DNA from: Ptychodera flava
Lineage: Eukaryota > Hemichordata > Enteropneusta > Ptychoderidae
Length of the DNA: 64,000 nucleotides
Assembly: GCF_041260155.1 (NCBI RefSeq)
Contig: NC_091944.1
Location: 15,043,772 to 15,107,771 of the forward strand
Reading direction: 5' to 3'
Part shown: one piece after another, positions 48,396 to 63,747 of the stretch
How positions within the stretch are numbered: position 1 is the stretch's first letter
How the letters are laid out: every line of letters begins with the position of its first letter
Notes under the pieces: generated by a model
The model's database searches: none
The model's input: the letters and a program-made list of their open reading frames with translations, nothing else
What the model was told of the DNA's origin: nothing
Program-made: the position numbers and the translations under genes

Positions 48396-50485
48396 GTTTT
48401 TTGAAAGGATCAAGTTAGAAGTTGTGCCATCAACAACATTTGCAAGTAATCATTTTCATACCTTGATAATGTACAAGGTAATTCTAAATACGTTGAACTT
48501 TCTCACTAACTGCCGCGGAACTTTTGCTTTTGATCACAACTACGCTTACTTCCGTATGCCTTCTTTCACGATTCTGTTTTCACCGGGAGAGATCACGATG
48601 AGAGGTCAAAAAAGTACGGCTGACTATACAAGAATGTCTCAAGACGGTACAAAAATATAATTATCGCAACGTTTCCCCTCATATCGAGACTGATGTAGGT
48701 GATTCAATGACGTCATGACCCCTTTCAGGAAGCACGCCATCACGGGTCCCATGTTGATGCTCAACAGGCGAACGTAGACGGGTTACGGTCGTGAGACGTA
48801 ATCGATAATGAGGTAGCGATGTCAAGTTGACGATTGATGGCACAAAACGAAGTCAATTAAGAAGAGCCACGTTGCTGTATTTGCCAGAGGTCATATAAAA
48901 TGGAGAAAAAGAAGAATATGTCCAAAGTTTACTGTTCGAATGATTGGATTTGCCCAAGCCACCTATTTACTACTTAGCAATACCGATATATCTACTCAGA
49001 GGTCAATGGCATCATGTTGCCAATACATTGTCATTGAACAGTATCAGCCTGGTGGGGAAGCTTTGCATACACAGTGAACTTTATACACTGTTCCACATTT
49101 CTATAGTGAAATGACGATTCAATATTCCGCAGATGTTCCAATTATCAACCTCCCAATTATCAATCTCTTCATGAAAGAAGGGGCTACAACATTTAACGTA
49201 GAGTGCTTTCCACACATCCAGATTAAATCTATACAGAAAAAGTCTCTAAAAATCTGTTTCAAAGCCCCTCTGTTCTTCATTGCCATCAATGACGATAATT
49301 GCGCCTAAAACGAGGCACATCAACTATTCTCAAAAAAGATTTCCACCACGGGGAGTACTTGCATTCACGCGAAAACGAGTGAATTATATTCTTCTTCTCT
49401 GTGTTTCCTTTCCACCCTTCACATCCACTCGACTGAATAGCCTAGGGCAAGTAGGAGAACACAATCCCCGTGTGCTTGTCAGTTGCTCTACGAGCGACGC
49501 CAGGAGATGCGCACTGGGTGTCAGTAAATCGTGTTAAGATCTAATATACGTGAAAGGGACAGTCCCGGGGGGCGTGCAAGTACTAGTTTAGTAATGAGTT
49601 GGTTTCGAATACCTGGTCAGATGAAGATACGATGTACAGTGCCATCTATGTGCTATTCTTTGATAACATTTGTTGAAAGACAAGAAACTTAAATGAAACA
49701 AGGAATGCCCATTTTTACAGCACACGGCAAAGGTTAAATTTTGAAACAATACAGAGTGATACGAGGATATATGCAGTTTTAGTAATAGGCGTTATATGTT
49801 TGTTGCATACTGTTTTATCATAATTTGATTCAGTTCTTTTTACCTCATCAAAAGAGGACGAAAAGCTATGGTAGCGTTGTTAATTTTTGTGTAGCAACGT
49901 AGTTTCATGCGCTAGTTGAGGGGGGCCTTCGGGGCTTTCCATCCCGTCAAAGGCGGCGTTTCTATTAATTTAATGAATTTCCATGAAGTTATTGCATTTC
50001 ACTGATTTCGAAACAAACAAAGACACGCTTTAAGGCTTTGCCATATTTGGGCATATGTCTCACTATTGATACTATATGGCATGCCATGCACGTGTTTATT
50101 AAGCTCTCTTTCCGTATCTTTATCGCGCAAATACAAGTATCGAAGTCTGAAACATCTATGCAAAAATTAGCAAGGAAACGCTTTTTTCTTTTATTTTTGG
50201 TGTCTAGAATAATTCACCAGTTCACGAAGCCAATATTTAGCTTTATTTGTATAGGGCTGATATGCAGCGTCTCGGAAGCTGTTATCCAATTGGTTGGCTG
50301 AATTTTACCGTTATAATTAAATAATACAAATATACTCCCTAAGTTATGGTGAATAGTGATATCGACCAATCAGATATAACCTTCCGAAGACGCTGCACAT
50401 CAGCAGTTTGTAGAATGGTGTTAACTTGACTCATAACAGTGGAAAGACAAGATATATGCAAATACCGCCATTCGCAACTGAAAGG
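48396..50485. other. Intergenic, no recognised gene
   Basis: Several open frames of 65-90 codons (48394-48660, 49280-49537, 50038-50301) show no domain, no splice logic and no family resemblance. Confidence 0.5.
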
Positions 50486-50695
50486 AACACGATTGGAACT
50501 AATTTGGGATAATTGGATGATGAAGTAATGTCGATTTCATCTACAAATGTAATCTCATCTACTTTTCTTTTATAATAAACACTTTTTTATGAGTAATTTG
50601 TAATATTGTGACATTCAACTATAGGGCACCTAACATTTTTGAGAAATTTGAAAAATATGAAAATCCAATTATCCCGCATTAGTTCCAATCGTGTT
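50486..50695 (+). mobile_element. MITE family B, copy 2 (210 bp)
   Basis: Starts AACACGATTGGAACTAATTT. The reverse complement of the right end reads AACACGATTGGAACTAATGC, giving 33-bp inverted ends with about two differences. AAGG on both outer sides is a possible 4-bp duplication. It is full-length similar to 42179-42390. Confidence 0.88.
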
Positions 50696-52875
50696 AAGGG
50701 TGATAATATTGACAGGTTATGCTATCTTCTTCAAAGTTATTTTTCTGGTAAGAATCTAAATGTGATTTGCTACCCTTATTTGTCAGAAGTTAAAGACGTG
50801 ATCTTTATTTCGGCTAAGCTTCGCGACCTTGAACGTTTCTGCTCTTTCTTTGTCACGGCACAAACAACGTGCTCGTGTTGAAGTTCCATAACACAAGTGA
50901 GTTTGGATGCTACGACTTGATATTGTGTTATCTGGAGCCATGGTAACCGGCAAAACTTCCCCGCAGCTAAGCTATTATAACGTCAAACGAAGTCATGAGG
51001 CGATGTCGAATTACAAAAATGATTTTACGCAGAGACAGGAAATAATGTGCCAGTGGAAAGCTCTGAAGTACCTTCCTGTTTTCATCTCCCGATCCTGGTG
51101 ACTGGAATGAAAACGGAACTGTTCGGATTTCATGGACGCCGAGGGGAAATGCAGACCTATTCGGCTTCTTCTTCTCTTCCATACCGTCTTGAGAGCAAAT
51201 TAAACTGGGATTTTCAAGCCAAAGCCAAGACCTTGAAAGGTGTTTGTTTGCAAATGAAGTGATTTCGTCATTGATCGAGGGGAAAACACGTACTTCATCG
51301 GTACTTTCCGTGAAACCTCTGCCATAAAGTTCTCACCTTAACGCCCATCGATTTCAGAAGCCGTTGCTGTTGCCATCAAGGACTACTATCCTGGGACTGT
51401 ACAGCCTAGGTCAAACGAAGGCCAAGGCTTTAAAATCCCGAGGATTTGAAGAGTACTGATGCAATATACCTGAATAGACTATCCTTTGGGAGAATGAAAT
51501 GTCAGAGCTAAGCCTGTGCTAATATTGTCGTAAAATGCCTGAGCCTCTTTACGGCAGCGACAGTTATTATTCCGTCACAGAATGTTTTCCACAAAAAAGT
51601 GACCCGAAAGTGTGCAACAACGGGAGTATATCGCAATCATGATTTGTAAACATTAAACACAAATTATCGTTCCGCCAGAGAGGCTAAACGCTGGGTACGT
51701 TATTCGTTGGTGATTAATCTTTTCCCGTTTCAAGCATGGAAATCTGGATTCGATTGGTCAAAGAATTCCCCTGAAAGTATCTCAATACGCTGTGTCATGC
51801 TTTCCAGTGATTTCACATCTAATCCTCAATCTAGATTCGCTCAGATGATTACCCTATGGCCATCGTTTTCATAAGCATCTTGAAAAATACTCTGTTGACC
51901 TGCCGAAGACCTACTCGATCTTGATTCAGCATTTCAATCACTTACGTTTTTTCTCCTTTCGGGTGCCGTTCCCACGTGCCCGGCGAACGTTTGCAGTTGA
52001 TTGCTTTGTGCATTCGCAGGCAGATGTTCAAGTCGAGGCATTTCACGATTTCGCTGGAAGGACCGTGTCCTACTTTGTCCTTTTCAGAAAAACGTTTGCG
52101 TTTTGAACACCAACTGAGCGAATGTGAAACTCTTGCTGGTTACGGGGACATCATTCACTTTCTTCTCTCTGTGTTTCTTTTTGAATCATTGCCGCTAACC
52201 ACCGTAGAATCACGAAACAACCATAAAAATAGACAACGGTGCCTTTACAAATAGGTAAATAATAAAATACGAGACCCCTTTAAGACTTAATCGCTATGCC
52301 CTTCTCATTTATTAAAATTCCGATACACTTTTATGGGGCAATCGATGAAATGAAATGACTTCCCTTATAATGTAATACTGTTGCAGATTCTGTTTACTGC
52401 GTGATATCTTTATTACTGATCCATATATTTTCTTTCAAAGATCACTGATCACATTTTGTATGTACCACGTGTTTCGCAAAGAGCCGTATATCACTCTATA
52501 GGTCTGGTTATAAGAAACTTCAACAGTACTCAACGCCCAATTCGATTGTGTATGGCTGAAAACAGTTTCCAGGTTTGGTATACTAGCATCTGTCTTTTCT
52601 GTCTCTGAAATGCAGTGGTATCTGCCACAATCACCCTGACATATTAACCCTACCATCTCCATGCCAATATGACTTGTTTGTCTGTTCCCCGCCCTGGTGT
52701 CCTCTCCCTCAAACATACACATCTATATATACTTGTACATATATATATACTGTAGATTGCGAGATGCATGATATTATTACTTTGTGATAATAAGAAGAAT
52801 TTTGTGTTATTATTTATAACGCTCTATTTTAGCATCGAGCACTGTTATTTCCAACGAGGAATTCTGACATAATTG

Positions 52876-52912
<37 letters not shown>

Positions 52913-53205
52913 AATACTTGTCACTTTATTCCAATGCTTTGATTGTAGACATTGATAACACAGAGGTCGACCGATATACGGAAAAGATGATGAAATTCAT
53001 TCCCATTGAAATGTTACGTTGACCTAGTTTTCAGCTCCAAAAACTGCCGTTCCCAAGTACGTTAATGGCATGGGTTTTTGTACCCATCAAGCCAAAAAGT
53101 AAGAAAAAGATCATTATCTTTAAAAACCACCAGATTTGATTGATATTTGGCCTAATTATTGAAATTATTAAATTCTTCACAAAAAAATGTCTGCCGAAAT
53201 GTTGA
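50696..53205. other. Intergenic, no recognised gene
   Basis: GC is slightly higher at 50900-52250. Open frames at 50907-51101, 51047-51262 and 51976-52254 overlap one another and look like nothing I know. A (TA)n run lies at 52875-52909. Confidence 0.45.
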
Positions 53206-53210
53206 CAAGT

Positions 53211-53631
53211 TGAGTCACGTGACCAAATCTGATAGTTTCCCGCCAAAATTTACGTCTTTTATTAATTTTAATATTCCAACCGTAACCTGTTAAATTTTCT
53301 TGATTTTCTCTGCACTTTTGGAAACAACATCTATCATATTCTTTCAAAAATACATGGCACTTATGAAACTCCATCTGTACTTCTTTCTGACATTCAAAAC
53401 GTTCATGTAAAACGTCAAAAAATATTGTATTTGTTGTTTTTTGTGAAGAAATGTTATTCAAAATTCAATAATTTTGCATCTGCCAATAGTTTTAACACAA
53501 GTTTCTATCCCATTTTACATTAATTGGTAATATATTTTAACTATTTTGATGTTTTAACGGTTGGAAATGTTCGTTATTTGCATATAAAAATTTGGCGGGA
53601 AAATAACAGATTTTGGTCACGTGACCTGACT
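53211..53631. repeat. Inverted repeat with CACGTG cores
   Basis: The left arm 53211-53251 (GTCACGTGACCAAATCTGAT ... TTTCCCGCCAAAATTT) pairs with the right arm 53589-53631 (AATTTGGCGGGAAAATAACA ... TTTTGGTCACGTGACC), about 40 bp each around a 337-bp AT-rich spacer. It could be an old foldback element. Confidence 0.75.
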
Positions 53632-56600
53632 TAGGTAACATATTATGATAAATTTCAACTTTATTAAATACGACACATATTTTTGGCAATTTTCAAAGTT
53701 TTCTGACCAGGTCTGATTAAAAGTATGTTCAAACGAATTTTACATGTAAGTAGCCTATGCCCATGCATTAACATACCTGCGTCTGGCAACACACTTCAGG
53801 CACATGGGCACTTGGAGCGGTCTGGGTAAAAGAGACAACCTCCATTACCTGTGGTGCTCTTGTCGAATCTACAGAAAATGCTCCTCTTGTGTTTTTCTTT
53901 CTTAGGTTAATTCTTCGAAATTATTATACAAAATCGTAGCATTGCAAGCGTGTGTAGAGTACGCTAAGTATCAATTGTATGGTTGGAAAAATGAATTTTA
54001 ATTTTATTCATTTGACCAAAATTCAAACTCACCCAAGTTCATAACTTGGACAGAAATTATTGTCTACTTCGAGATCCTGAGAGTTGATTGTGTCATGAGA
54101 GTTATAGACATTGCTCAATCTGTAGCTGTAGATGTTTGATATGGGATAGTGAAAAGGGGAAGCTTCCTGGTGCATCCTTACATCTTTACGTCACCTACTC
54201 ACGCCAACTCAGGAATACTAAATAAATCCATGTGTTCGAGCAGGGGTGGAAACTTAGAATTGCCAGTCACAATTTCCGACGTCGCCTGATTCATCGTCTT
54301 TGAGCCAGCAACGACACAAATAGTTTGGGATACTTTGACCAAGTTTACATTTTTGGATTCCGATTCAAGTACATTGTAATTTGGATTCAGGATTCAAATG
54401 TACAAACTGGTATAGATCTGGAGATGCTAGAATTGGTTACTGGGTCTTGTGACATGGAATAACCGAAAAGTAGCATGCTCTTAACTTTCTATGGAGTGCC
54501 TTAAAGTCGAATACACATACCTTCAAGTGATTTCCATAAAAAGTGTACGAAGGAACACTATTTATTACATATTGTGAACCAGGGATCAATACTATTGATA
54601 CTATGCAATGGTAGAATAATAGCCGAGAGGGACAACAGCTGTCTCCACTTTTCATCATTTTTACCCACGGGGGAATTCTCCGACGTGTAAAGTATTGGTG
54701 GTAAGGTTACATAGCTCTCAGAATCGCCACAGAAAAATAAGCATAGAAAAGGTTTCCTAATAATATGTTGCGCGTATGTTTATCTTCCGGGCAAGCAATT
54801 CATTCGACAGCGAAAAGCACAGTATTCATACACACCCTCGTTGTGTACATCATAATATCCTTTCGATTTTGGATATCTTTCGGGTAAATGACGCCATCAC
54901 ACTGAAAAGGGGCTATGATTTCATATAATCTGTGTGAGGCCTAACGTATTTCAGATTTTGAAATCTCTCGGGCGTTGACGAATTACACTGACCAGGAGAA
55001 TGCGATTTCAAAGGATATGCTGTTCAATTGCATGGCAGATAAATTGGATGCTATTATGAAGGAAATCACGTGATATGTTTTCACCCTTATTTACACAACT
55101 AAAATATAATGATTTGAACAAACTGATAAATCACGAAGACTTTACGAATAGTTCAGGATTACAAGACAAGTTATATCATGCGTGCCCGTTACATGTGTTG
55201 ACACGCAAGGAATAATCAAAGAAGACGACTTAGCGATTGCCGTGATATGAGCATAAATTTTACACAGAATCTTCCCTTTAAGTTTCGGGAGAAGAATAAA
55301 GTTTAAACTCAGAAAAATCCGTTGTGTACCTTTCTTGTGTTTCTTGCGATTTGACTCAGGGTTGCATTTTCCGTAGAGCATTCCGCTACATTTCATATAC
55401 AGAACATTTAGTTTTTTCTGAACGAAAAGAATGCTATTGGCCTATCAATCAAGGAAATATAAACGATTGATCTACCTTCAGCAACTTAAAACCTCATGAT
55501 TTATCCTAGTAGCGAGCAGCAACCATGTGACCTAGACTACCTCAAATTCGCATTTTTCTCGTAAATTAACGTCTCCACGTTTGCCTTTTAATTGTCAAAA
55601 TGTGAAAGACACAAGAATCACGATCAAGTGGTCTGAGGATGGACGGCCCCATGGTGCTGGTTTTCCTTCAGCAAATTAACAGACAACCGAGCCAAAAAGT
55701 GAATGCTATATCAAATTGAGTGTATCTCTGACACAGCATTATTGATCTGATATTTGTTTAACATTGCCATGCGGGTAGGCGGCGAGTCTTCTTATTCTTG
55801 TGAACTTTTATCTCATAACTTTAATGAGATAGTTGCTTGACGCCGGCGTCAGACGCGTCGCGTAGAGGCGACTTGAGCCTTTGTTTAAATGTTGATGGGA
55901 AAAATTGAATCCCTTAACTTCATAGGTAAAAGGTTTATTGACAAATGCTCTTTCGATCAGAAAAAATGGGCGAAAGAGCAAATATTCTTACGTTTCTGAA
56001 AACGTGGTTCTGCTTGGGTTATCAATATTGCTGGCGCCTAACAGCGCTAGTGGATTACCGGTAAGTTACAGTTGTTTTGCGATTTTGCGATAGGAACCAA
56101 TTCAAGATGGCGGCGAGAATTCAACTGCCGACACTACACTTATAGAAGTCATCAAAACCCATCGAAAATGGAGCTGAAAGGCGAACGCGAAAACTAACAC
56201 GCTTTGTATTTTTATGTGTATGTAATGCACACCAATACGTTGCTCTTGATTGGATGGGGAGGTCATGCCCGGCTTTTTGTAGAATAATAGTTATACATCC
56301 CTAGATTGTAAAAGTTAAATATGCAAATTGGCAAAGTGAACTGGCCTTAACATTGGTCATATATTTGTCATATATGAAGTTTCCTATGTAGAAGTAAAAG
56401 GACACAGCTTTCTCAATGACTCTGAAAAGAAAATTTCATAAGTTAGTCGATCTGTTTACGAAGTGCTGCCGATTCCATTTATTCTAGTTTCTGTGGGAGT
56501 TGAAACCACCAGCTCTGCTTCACTGTCGTCTCTTAATGGAAAATAAAGTAAGCGTCAATATTCGCTCCAAATTAGACCCCTTGGCTTTAGTTTATTTTTG

Positions 56601-56693
56601 CTAGCGAGTGTCCTGCTGCCAACATACTTCTGACAAATGCGAGGCATAACGAATCTGAGTTTGAACCGTTGTCTACAGTACGATATCCACACA
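53632..56693. other. Intergenic, no recognised gene
   Basis: Contains a small hairpin at 55946-55980 (TGCTCTTTCG/CGAAAGAGCA) and a perfect GACGCCGGCGTC palindrome at 55839-55850. AAGATGGCGGC at about 56105, a YY1-like site, is found where some housekeeping promoters start, but no exon follows that I can read. Confidence 0.4.
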
Positions 56694-56992
56694 TTAAGGA
56701 AGAATGCGCCTCGGGGACAGGTATTCGGATTCTCAAACTTTTACAAGACGTTTTTTGCCACCACTTGAGGGGTCTCATTTTGAAGTTTATGGTGTAAATT
56801 CAGTTTTAGTTTGTGAAAATTTTTGACAATCGGAAATTTAATTTCCCCATAGCGTTATCACAGGGATGGCGACCATTTTGAATTTCAAATGTCGGGAAAT
56901 ATTGTGTAATTTCCTTCTCTAGTACGTTATCTTACAGAAAGTTTGAGCAAAGGTTTAAGTCTGTCAATTTGAGGAGCGAACTACCTTGTTAA
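56694..56992 (+). mobile_element. MITE family A, copy 4 (299 bp)
   Basis: Bounded by TTAA on both sides. Starts TTAAGGAAGAATGCGCCTCG and ends GAGGAGCGAACTACCTTGTTAA. The interior is collinear with copies 1 and 3, with a short internal deletion. Confidence 0.82.
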
Positions 56993-58899
<1,907 letters not shown>

Positions 58900-60290
58900 A
58901 GTATTTCGTTGGCATAGTCGTACCCAGTGTTTAGACTGTAAAACCAACTGGTTTGCATGCTCTAATCGTAATATTTGCGACATGATGGTTGTTAAAACCA
59001 TTTCATATTCTTTGGTTGGGGTAGACAATTGATGTTATTACAAATGTTACCATAGATTCCACTGATTTTAAAAATTCGAGGGATATTTGACATATGACCA
59101 TATGTTTTCTTGGCCCTGTGTTGTCTTTGCCATTTGTAACAGGCTTTTAAAAGCAATGTTAACCTTATACTAAGTCCGATTATTCTAAGCCATTCTGGAT
59201 ATATCAAATGTTCCATCTTGCCTTTCATTTAAAACACACAAATATCACAAATATCACAAATTCTTACAATATTCGACCTATCGTCGTATCTGGAATTCGG
59301 TATGGTCGCGCAATAGTAGGGCTTTATCAGGTTGTTGCGTCTCTTCCAAGCCGCTGTTTAGGTTATTGTTGGGTCTGCAACCAAGACTGAATTCCAAGAG
59401 AAGCATCTCACACCGCAAAAGTGGCTTCGTTGACAAATTACCTTAAAATATTAATCAAAGTTGCTGAGTTCTATCTTTTCTGTAAATATGGTAAAGCAAG
59501 GTCAATATAAAACTAAAAAGTGTAAAATGTACTAAAAGACAGTGTGTAACATGTTGACCTTTTTACGCAAACTTTAGGTCAAAATTTACTCTGCTGAAAG
59601 TAACACTCTAATGTCCTTTAAAACCTTCGTGATGATTAAATATTCACACTGTTGTACAGAAGAGTTTCTTGATCCGTAACTGGTTTTACCGACAATCGCG
59701 CCGTATTCCCCGTAGCTGTATGTAATTCCGTGTAACTGAATCCCATGCCAACCCGAAAATTCGAGGAGAGATCATCGCGCAGTCGCTGTAATGCGATTGT
59801 CTCACGATCAAAGATGGCGGTCTCTGATCAGGCGTTACTATGGTGACATGTCCTTTAATGGTGGTCTTCTTTCTGATTCTCCGCAACGAGGGATGGCGGA
59901 TAAAGAGTATTCACGTCATAAAGATGAACAAAGATTAATTCAATCTGTGATAATTGGAACATGTCAATGATAGTAGGTTTTCTATTAAATGAATTGGAAA
60001 AAAAGAGAAATAATTGGGACGATCCATTAACCAACCATTCTCGCGACTATGTCAGCATGAACATTATTTTTAAGAGTTTCCACGCTGGGTTTTATATTTT
60101 CCTTATCGTATTTTCAGTATGAAGGTCAAGCCTATTTGTAACCCATTGTGAACGTGAGGGAAAGTGTGAAACATACGTTTTTGAGGTAATCCCTCTGGAG
60201 ACAAAGTTTTGAAGAACGTTCAAAAACCATGTACAATCCTGATCGTTTCCGCTACCCGTATAATGGACTTTCCATCAGAAAGTGTAGTGC
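58900..60290. other. Intergenic, no recognised gene
   Basis: AT-rich unique sequence. A YY1-like AAAGATGGCGG lies at about 59811 with no readable exon after it. Confidence 0.45.
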
Positions 60291-60775
60291 ACTGCAGGAC
60301 AGGACAGGACAGTACAGGACAGTACAGTACAGTACAGTACAGTACAGTACAGTACAGTACAGGACAGTACAGTACAGTACAGCACAGCACACCACAGTAC
60401 AGTCAAGTCCAGTCCAGTCCAGTCCAGTACAGTCCAGTCCAATACAGTACAGTACATTACATTACAGTACAGTACAGTACAGTACAGTACAGTACAGTAC
60501 AGTACAGCACAGCACAGCACAGCACAGCACAGCACAGTACAGTACAGCACAGCACAGCACAGCACAGCACAGCACAGCACAGTACAGCACAGCACAGCAC
60601 AGCACAGCACAGTACAGTACAGTACAGTACAGTACAGTACAGCACAGTACAGTACAGTACAGTACAGTACAGTACAGTACAGTACAGTACAGTACAGTAC
60701 AGTACAGCACAGCACAGTACAGTACAGTACAGTACAGTACAGTACAGCACAGTACAGAACACTACAGAACAGAAC
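60291..60775. repeat. ~480-bp pentanucleotide satellite (ACAGT/ACAGC)n
   Basis: Nearly 100 pentamers alternate in blocks of AGTAC and AGCAC variants, with a few AGGAC and AGTCC units at the left. Because the unit is 5 bp, frames stay open on both strands for up to 201 codons (repeated YSTVQ or LYCTV). These are not genes. Confidence 0.97.
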
Positions 60776-62462
60776 AATGCAATGCGATGCATTACAATGT
60801 CGCCTGAATTTTAATTTGATTTTTGAAATCAACACTATTGCAATAATCTATGGCCAAGCAGTTCAGAAAATATCGAAAACTCCAATCCCTCTATAGTAGG
60901 TTTAAGTGAAAACTGTCCACCATCCTATCATTTGCAAAACAGTTACAGTTTAACATTTGTAGACAAAATTTTACGAAAATTTTCTTTGTCACGTTATTGA
61001 TGGTCTCCTATGAGTAGTGGCCAATCAAATTTAAAAAGAAAGTAACTATATATTGTGTATCGAAATAATTAGTTAAATGGAGATATTCGTTACGTCTCCA
61101 TGAGTGTCATTGAAAACAAGACAAATCCAAGCAGAGTAGAAATTGATTAGCATTCTGAGCAAAATCGTGTCACGTGACTCGACTTATTATTGTCACTGTT
61201 AGCGGATGTTTTGCTTGTTGTTTTTTTCTTTTGATGAGAGCACAGACTCTTTGTTTGTGATGAGAGTGACCTTGTACATGACTTCCAGCTGCTCGCTAGT
61301 CGCTCCAAAGATAAACAGATCCCACGCATCTTGCCTACAGCTGTATTCAGTCTTGCTAACTGACTGTCAAGTCACTGTCTTAACAGCTTTGCAAGCAGAG
61401 TGTCTTCTGCGATGTCCTGTTTGCGAATGATTAACACAAGGCTATCTCAAAATTTTCGCAGTGTTGTAAGTTCTATTGGACTTAGCCGAGACTTGGTTCA
61501 AGTTGGTGAATTTTTAAAAACTAAAATCAGTTGTTATAGTTTCTCTTGTGTCTCTCCTATTTCATACAAACATATTTTGAATTTGTCAGCCCACATAGGT
61601 CTTACTGATTCAAATAACTCGGGACGAGAATGCATAATGTGCTACAGTATATGCATTGCAAAACAACACAAATGTCGATGTTTATTGTGTGAGTAGGCAG
61701 GGCCAATGGTTTTGATATTACGGCCACGGTTGTTTGTCTTCGCCTCTGCCTATACGTAGCAACATCACCCATAAAGAAAAAGAAACATGCAGTGATTTAT
61801 TCTACAAAATTCATCTTCGTCGGTAGGGACAAGAGCAGGATATGTTTACTGTTAATGCAGATGCAACGTTGATATAATAAACAAGTATAGACAGATAGGC
61901 TGTTTCTTTTTAATTTGCTAGGCCTGTATCTGCAAGTTCAGAAGCTCACAGCGTCCTTGCGGTTTGTTGTGTATAATGAGCGACGACAGGAAACCAGTCA
62001 CGTGTGGATGAAGGAATGTTCCATCGTCGAGATCAATCGGACAGAGACATGATTGAAAAGAAACAAAACACTTGAAGTTCACAAGATAAATTGCGACGAG
62101 ATAAGGCATTCTACCTATAAACGTTACACTGTTACGATAGAGAATAATTGTGACAATGTTAGTGAAAGAGACATTCTTTCGCCTACGGTGCGATTCTTAT
62201 CGGATTCTCGCCGTCTGCTGCACGTGAGAAAAACATATTTAATGTCGCCAACCAAGCGTGAATATAATTCAAGATATTTAAAGATGGGGCTATTGAATTC
62301 TATAACATCTCAGCGATCTAGAAGGCACTGTCGCACGCTCATTGTGAATTCCGCATTTTGAATTTTCGCATTTTTTTATGTCATCCTGCTTGCAAGGATG
62401 TAGTCTTTTCGATTCTATGCATTTTAGTATATATAAAAATAAATTTTATTCATTCATTCACT
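60776..62462. other. Intergenic, no recognised gene
   Basis: Open frames at 61206-61430, 61400-61696 and 62053-62361 carry no recognisable domain. The right edge (AATAAATTTTATTCATTCATTCAC) looks like a microsatellite tail of a retroelement, but no LINE protein motif precedes it. Confidence 0.4.
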
Positions 62463-62515
62463 ATGTATGTATGTATGTATGTATGTATGTATGTATGTAT
62501 GTATGTATGTATGTA

Positions 62516-62546
<31 letters not shown>

Positions 62547-62547
62547 C
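62463..62547. repeat. (TATG)n(TG)n microsatellite
   Basis: About 14 TATG tetramers are followed by about 13 TG dinucleotides. Confidence 0.96.
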
Positions 62548-63391
62548 ATACAGATCAACAGGCAAACCCACTTACATATCTTGAAATACAAAAACTTACA
62601 AGACGGGCATGTTTAAGGACAAGACACATGACAAATACAAATATATTGATTTTAAACTGTAAAATGTAGAAAAAAGTCAAAATCAGATCGAAGAGAAAAT
62701 ATATCGACGCTGCTGTAAAAATTCGTTTTCAATTTATCCTTGTGCACTTGAACTTCCATAAAAAACAAACAAATATCTTTCACCAATAATGTTGACAATA
62801 ACCAACGATACTCAACAGTATAAGCTCATCTTTAATCCCCTGCTTTTGGATACTGTCGTCTGCTCGATTGATACGTTTAAGTTTGACAGTCACATGGATA
62901 CGGCGACATATGCACTGTCGGCCGATCAACGTCTGTTACGCGAACATGTTTTGGACTCTCTCGACAAATTTTACCGCATATTCAAATAGGTCAACACGTT
63001 CACATTCCGACAGCAAAGTCTGCACGTCACGGATAGCATTTCGATTCCGAATTCGCATGAACCACTCCTGCCCATGCAGCTAGTTGGGCTGTGGACCCGA
63101 GCCGCTCACAGGGCGCGGTGACCGACCGATGTTTTGGTTAAAATTATTCAGATCAAAGTCATTATTTAACTTATGCAGGATTTATGTCATGAAAGGATGG
63201 GTGATATTCTTGCAGGTTGAAATGCATTATCCGTCATGAAACTTATGTAGAACGGATGTCAATACCAGAGCTTTGTTCTACGAAATTACCAGTAAAACTA
63301 AAACAGGAGGCGGCCATAGATAAATTTGTTGCTGAAAGGAGAAATCAAGTTGCTATGTGTAGCAGCCAGGATAATATTTCACTTTTGTTAT
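62548..63391. other. Intergenic, no recognised gene
   Basis: Small open frames only (62789-62989, 63217-63450), without family resemblance. Confidence 0.4.
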
Positions 63392-63747
63392 TTAAGGTAG
63401 TATACACCTCGAAAGTGAAAGACTTAAACTTTTGCTCAAACTTTCCTTAATGAAACTTTCAGCCATTCTCTTGCTAAATCAAGAAAAAAATCTGGGTCAC
63501 CGTTCAAAATTTTAGTACTGGAGCAACAAAAATCCCGATATTTACCGATATAAAATTCCAAATGGCCGCCATCCCTGTATTATCTCTATGGAGAAAAAAA
63601 TAAATTGTTCAGTTCTCGAAAAGCTAGACGATGAAAAGTTTTCTTACACTAAAAGCTTTGAAATGAACCCCTACAAGTAGTTTATCAGAAAAGAATTGTA
63701 AAAGTTTGAGAGTCGAATATCTGTCCCCGAGGCGCGTTCTACCTTAA
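63392..63747 (-). mobile_element. MITE family A, copy 5 (356 bp)
   Basis: Bounded by TTAA on both sides. Reads TTAAGGTAGTATACACCTCG at the left and CGAGGCGCGTTCTACCTTAA at the right, a clear inverted pair. It lies in the opposite orientation to copies 1-4 and is among the best preserved, so it is a good reference for the family. Confidence 0.87.

Noticed and set aside
55142..55396. Possible exon on the minus strand (GMLYGKCNPESNRKKHKK followed by a GT)
   Set aside because: Acceptor and donor are only fair, the piece is under 20 codons, no partner exons were found, and the longer frame is not protein-like.
56587..56778. 63-codon minus-strand frame
   Set aside because: It overlaps MITE family A copy 4 and carries no conserved motif.
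60209..60835. Open frames of up to 201 codons on both strands (YSTVQ and LYCTV repeats)
   Set aside because: They are the automatic result of a 5-bp tandem repeat lacking stops; no domain and no start context.
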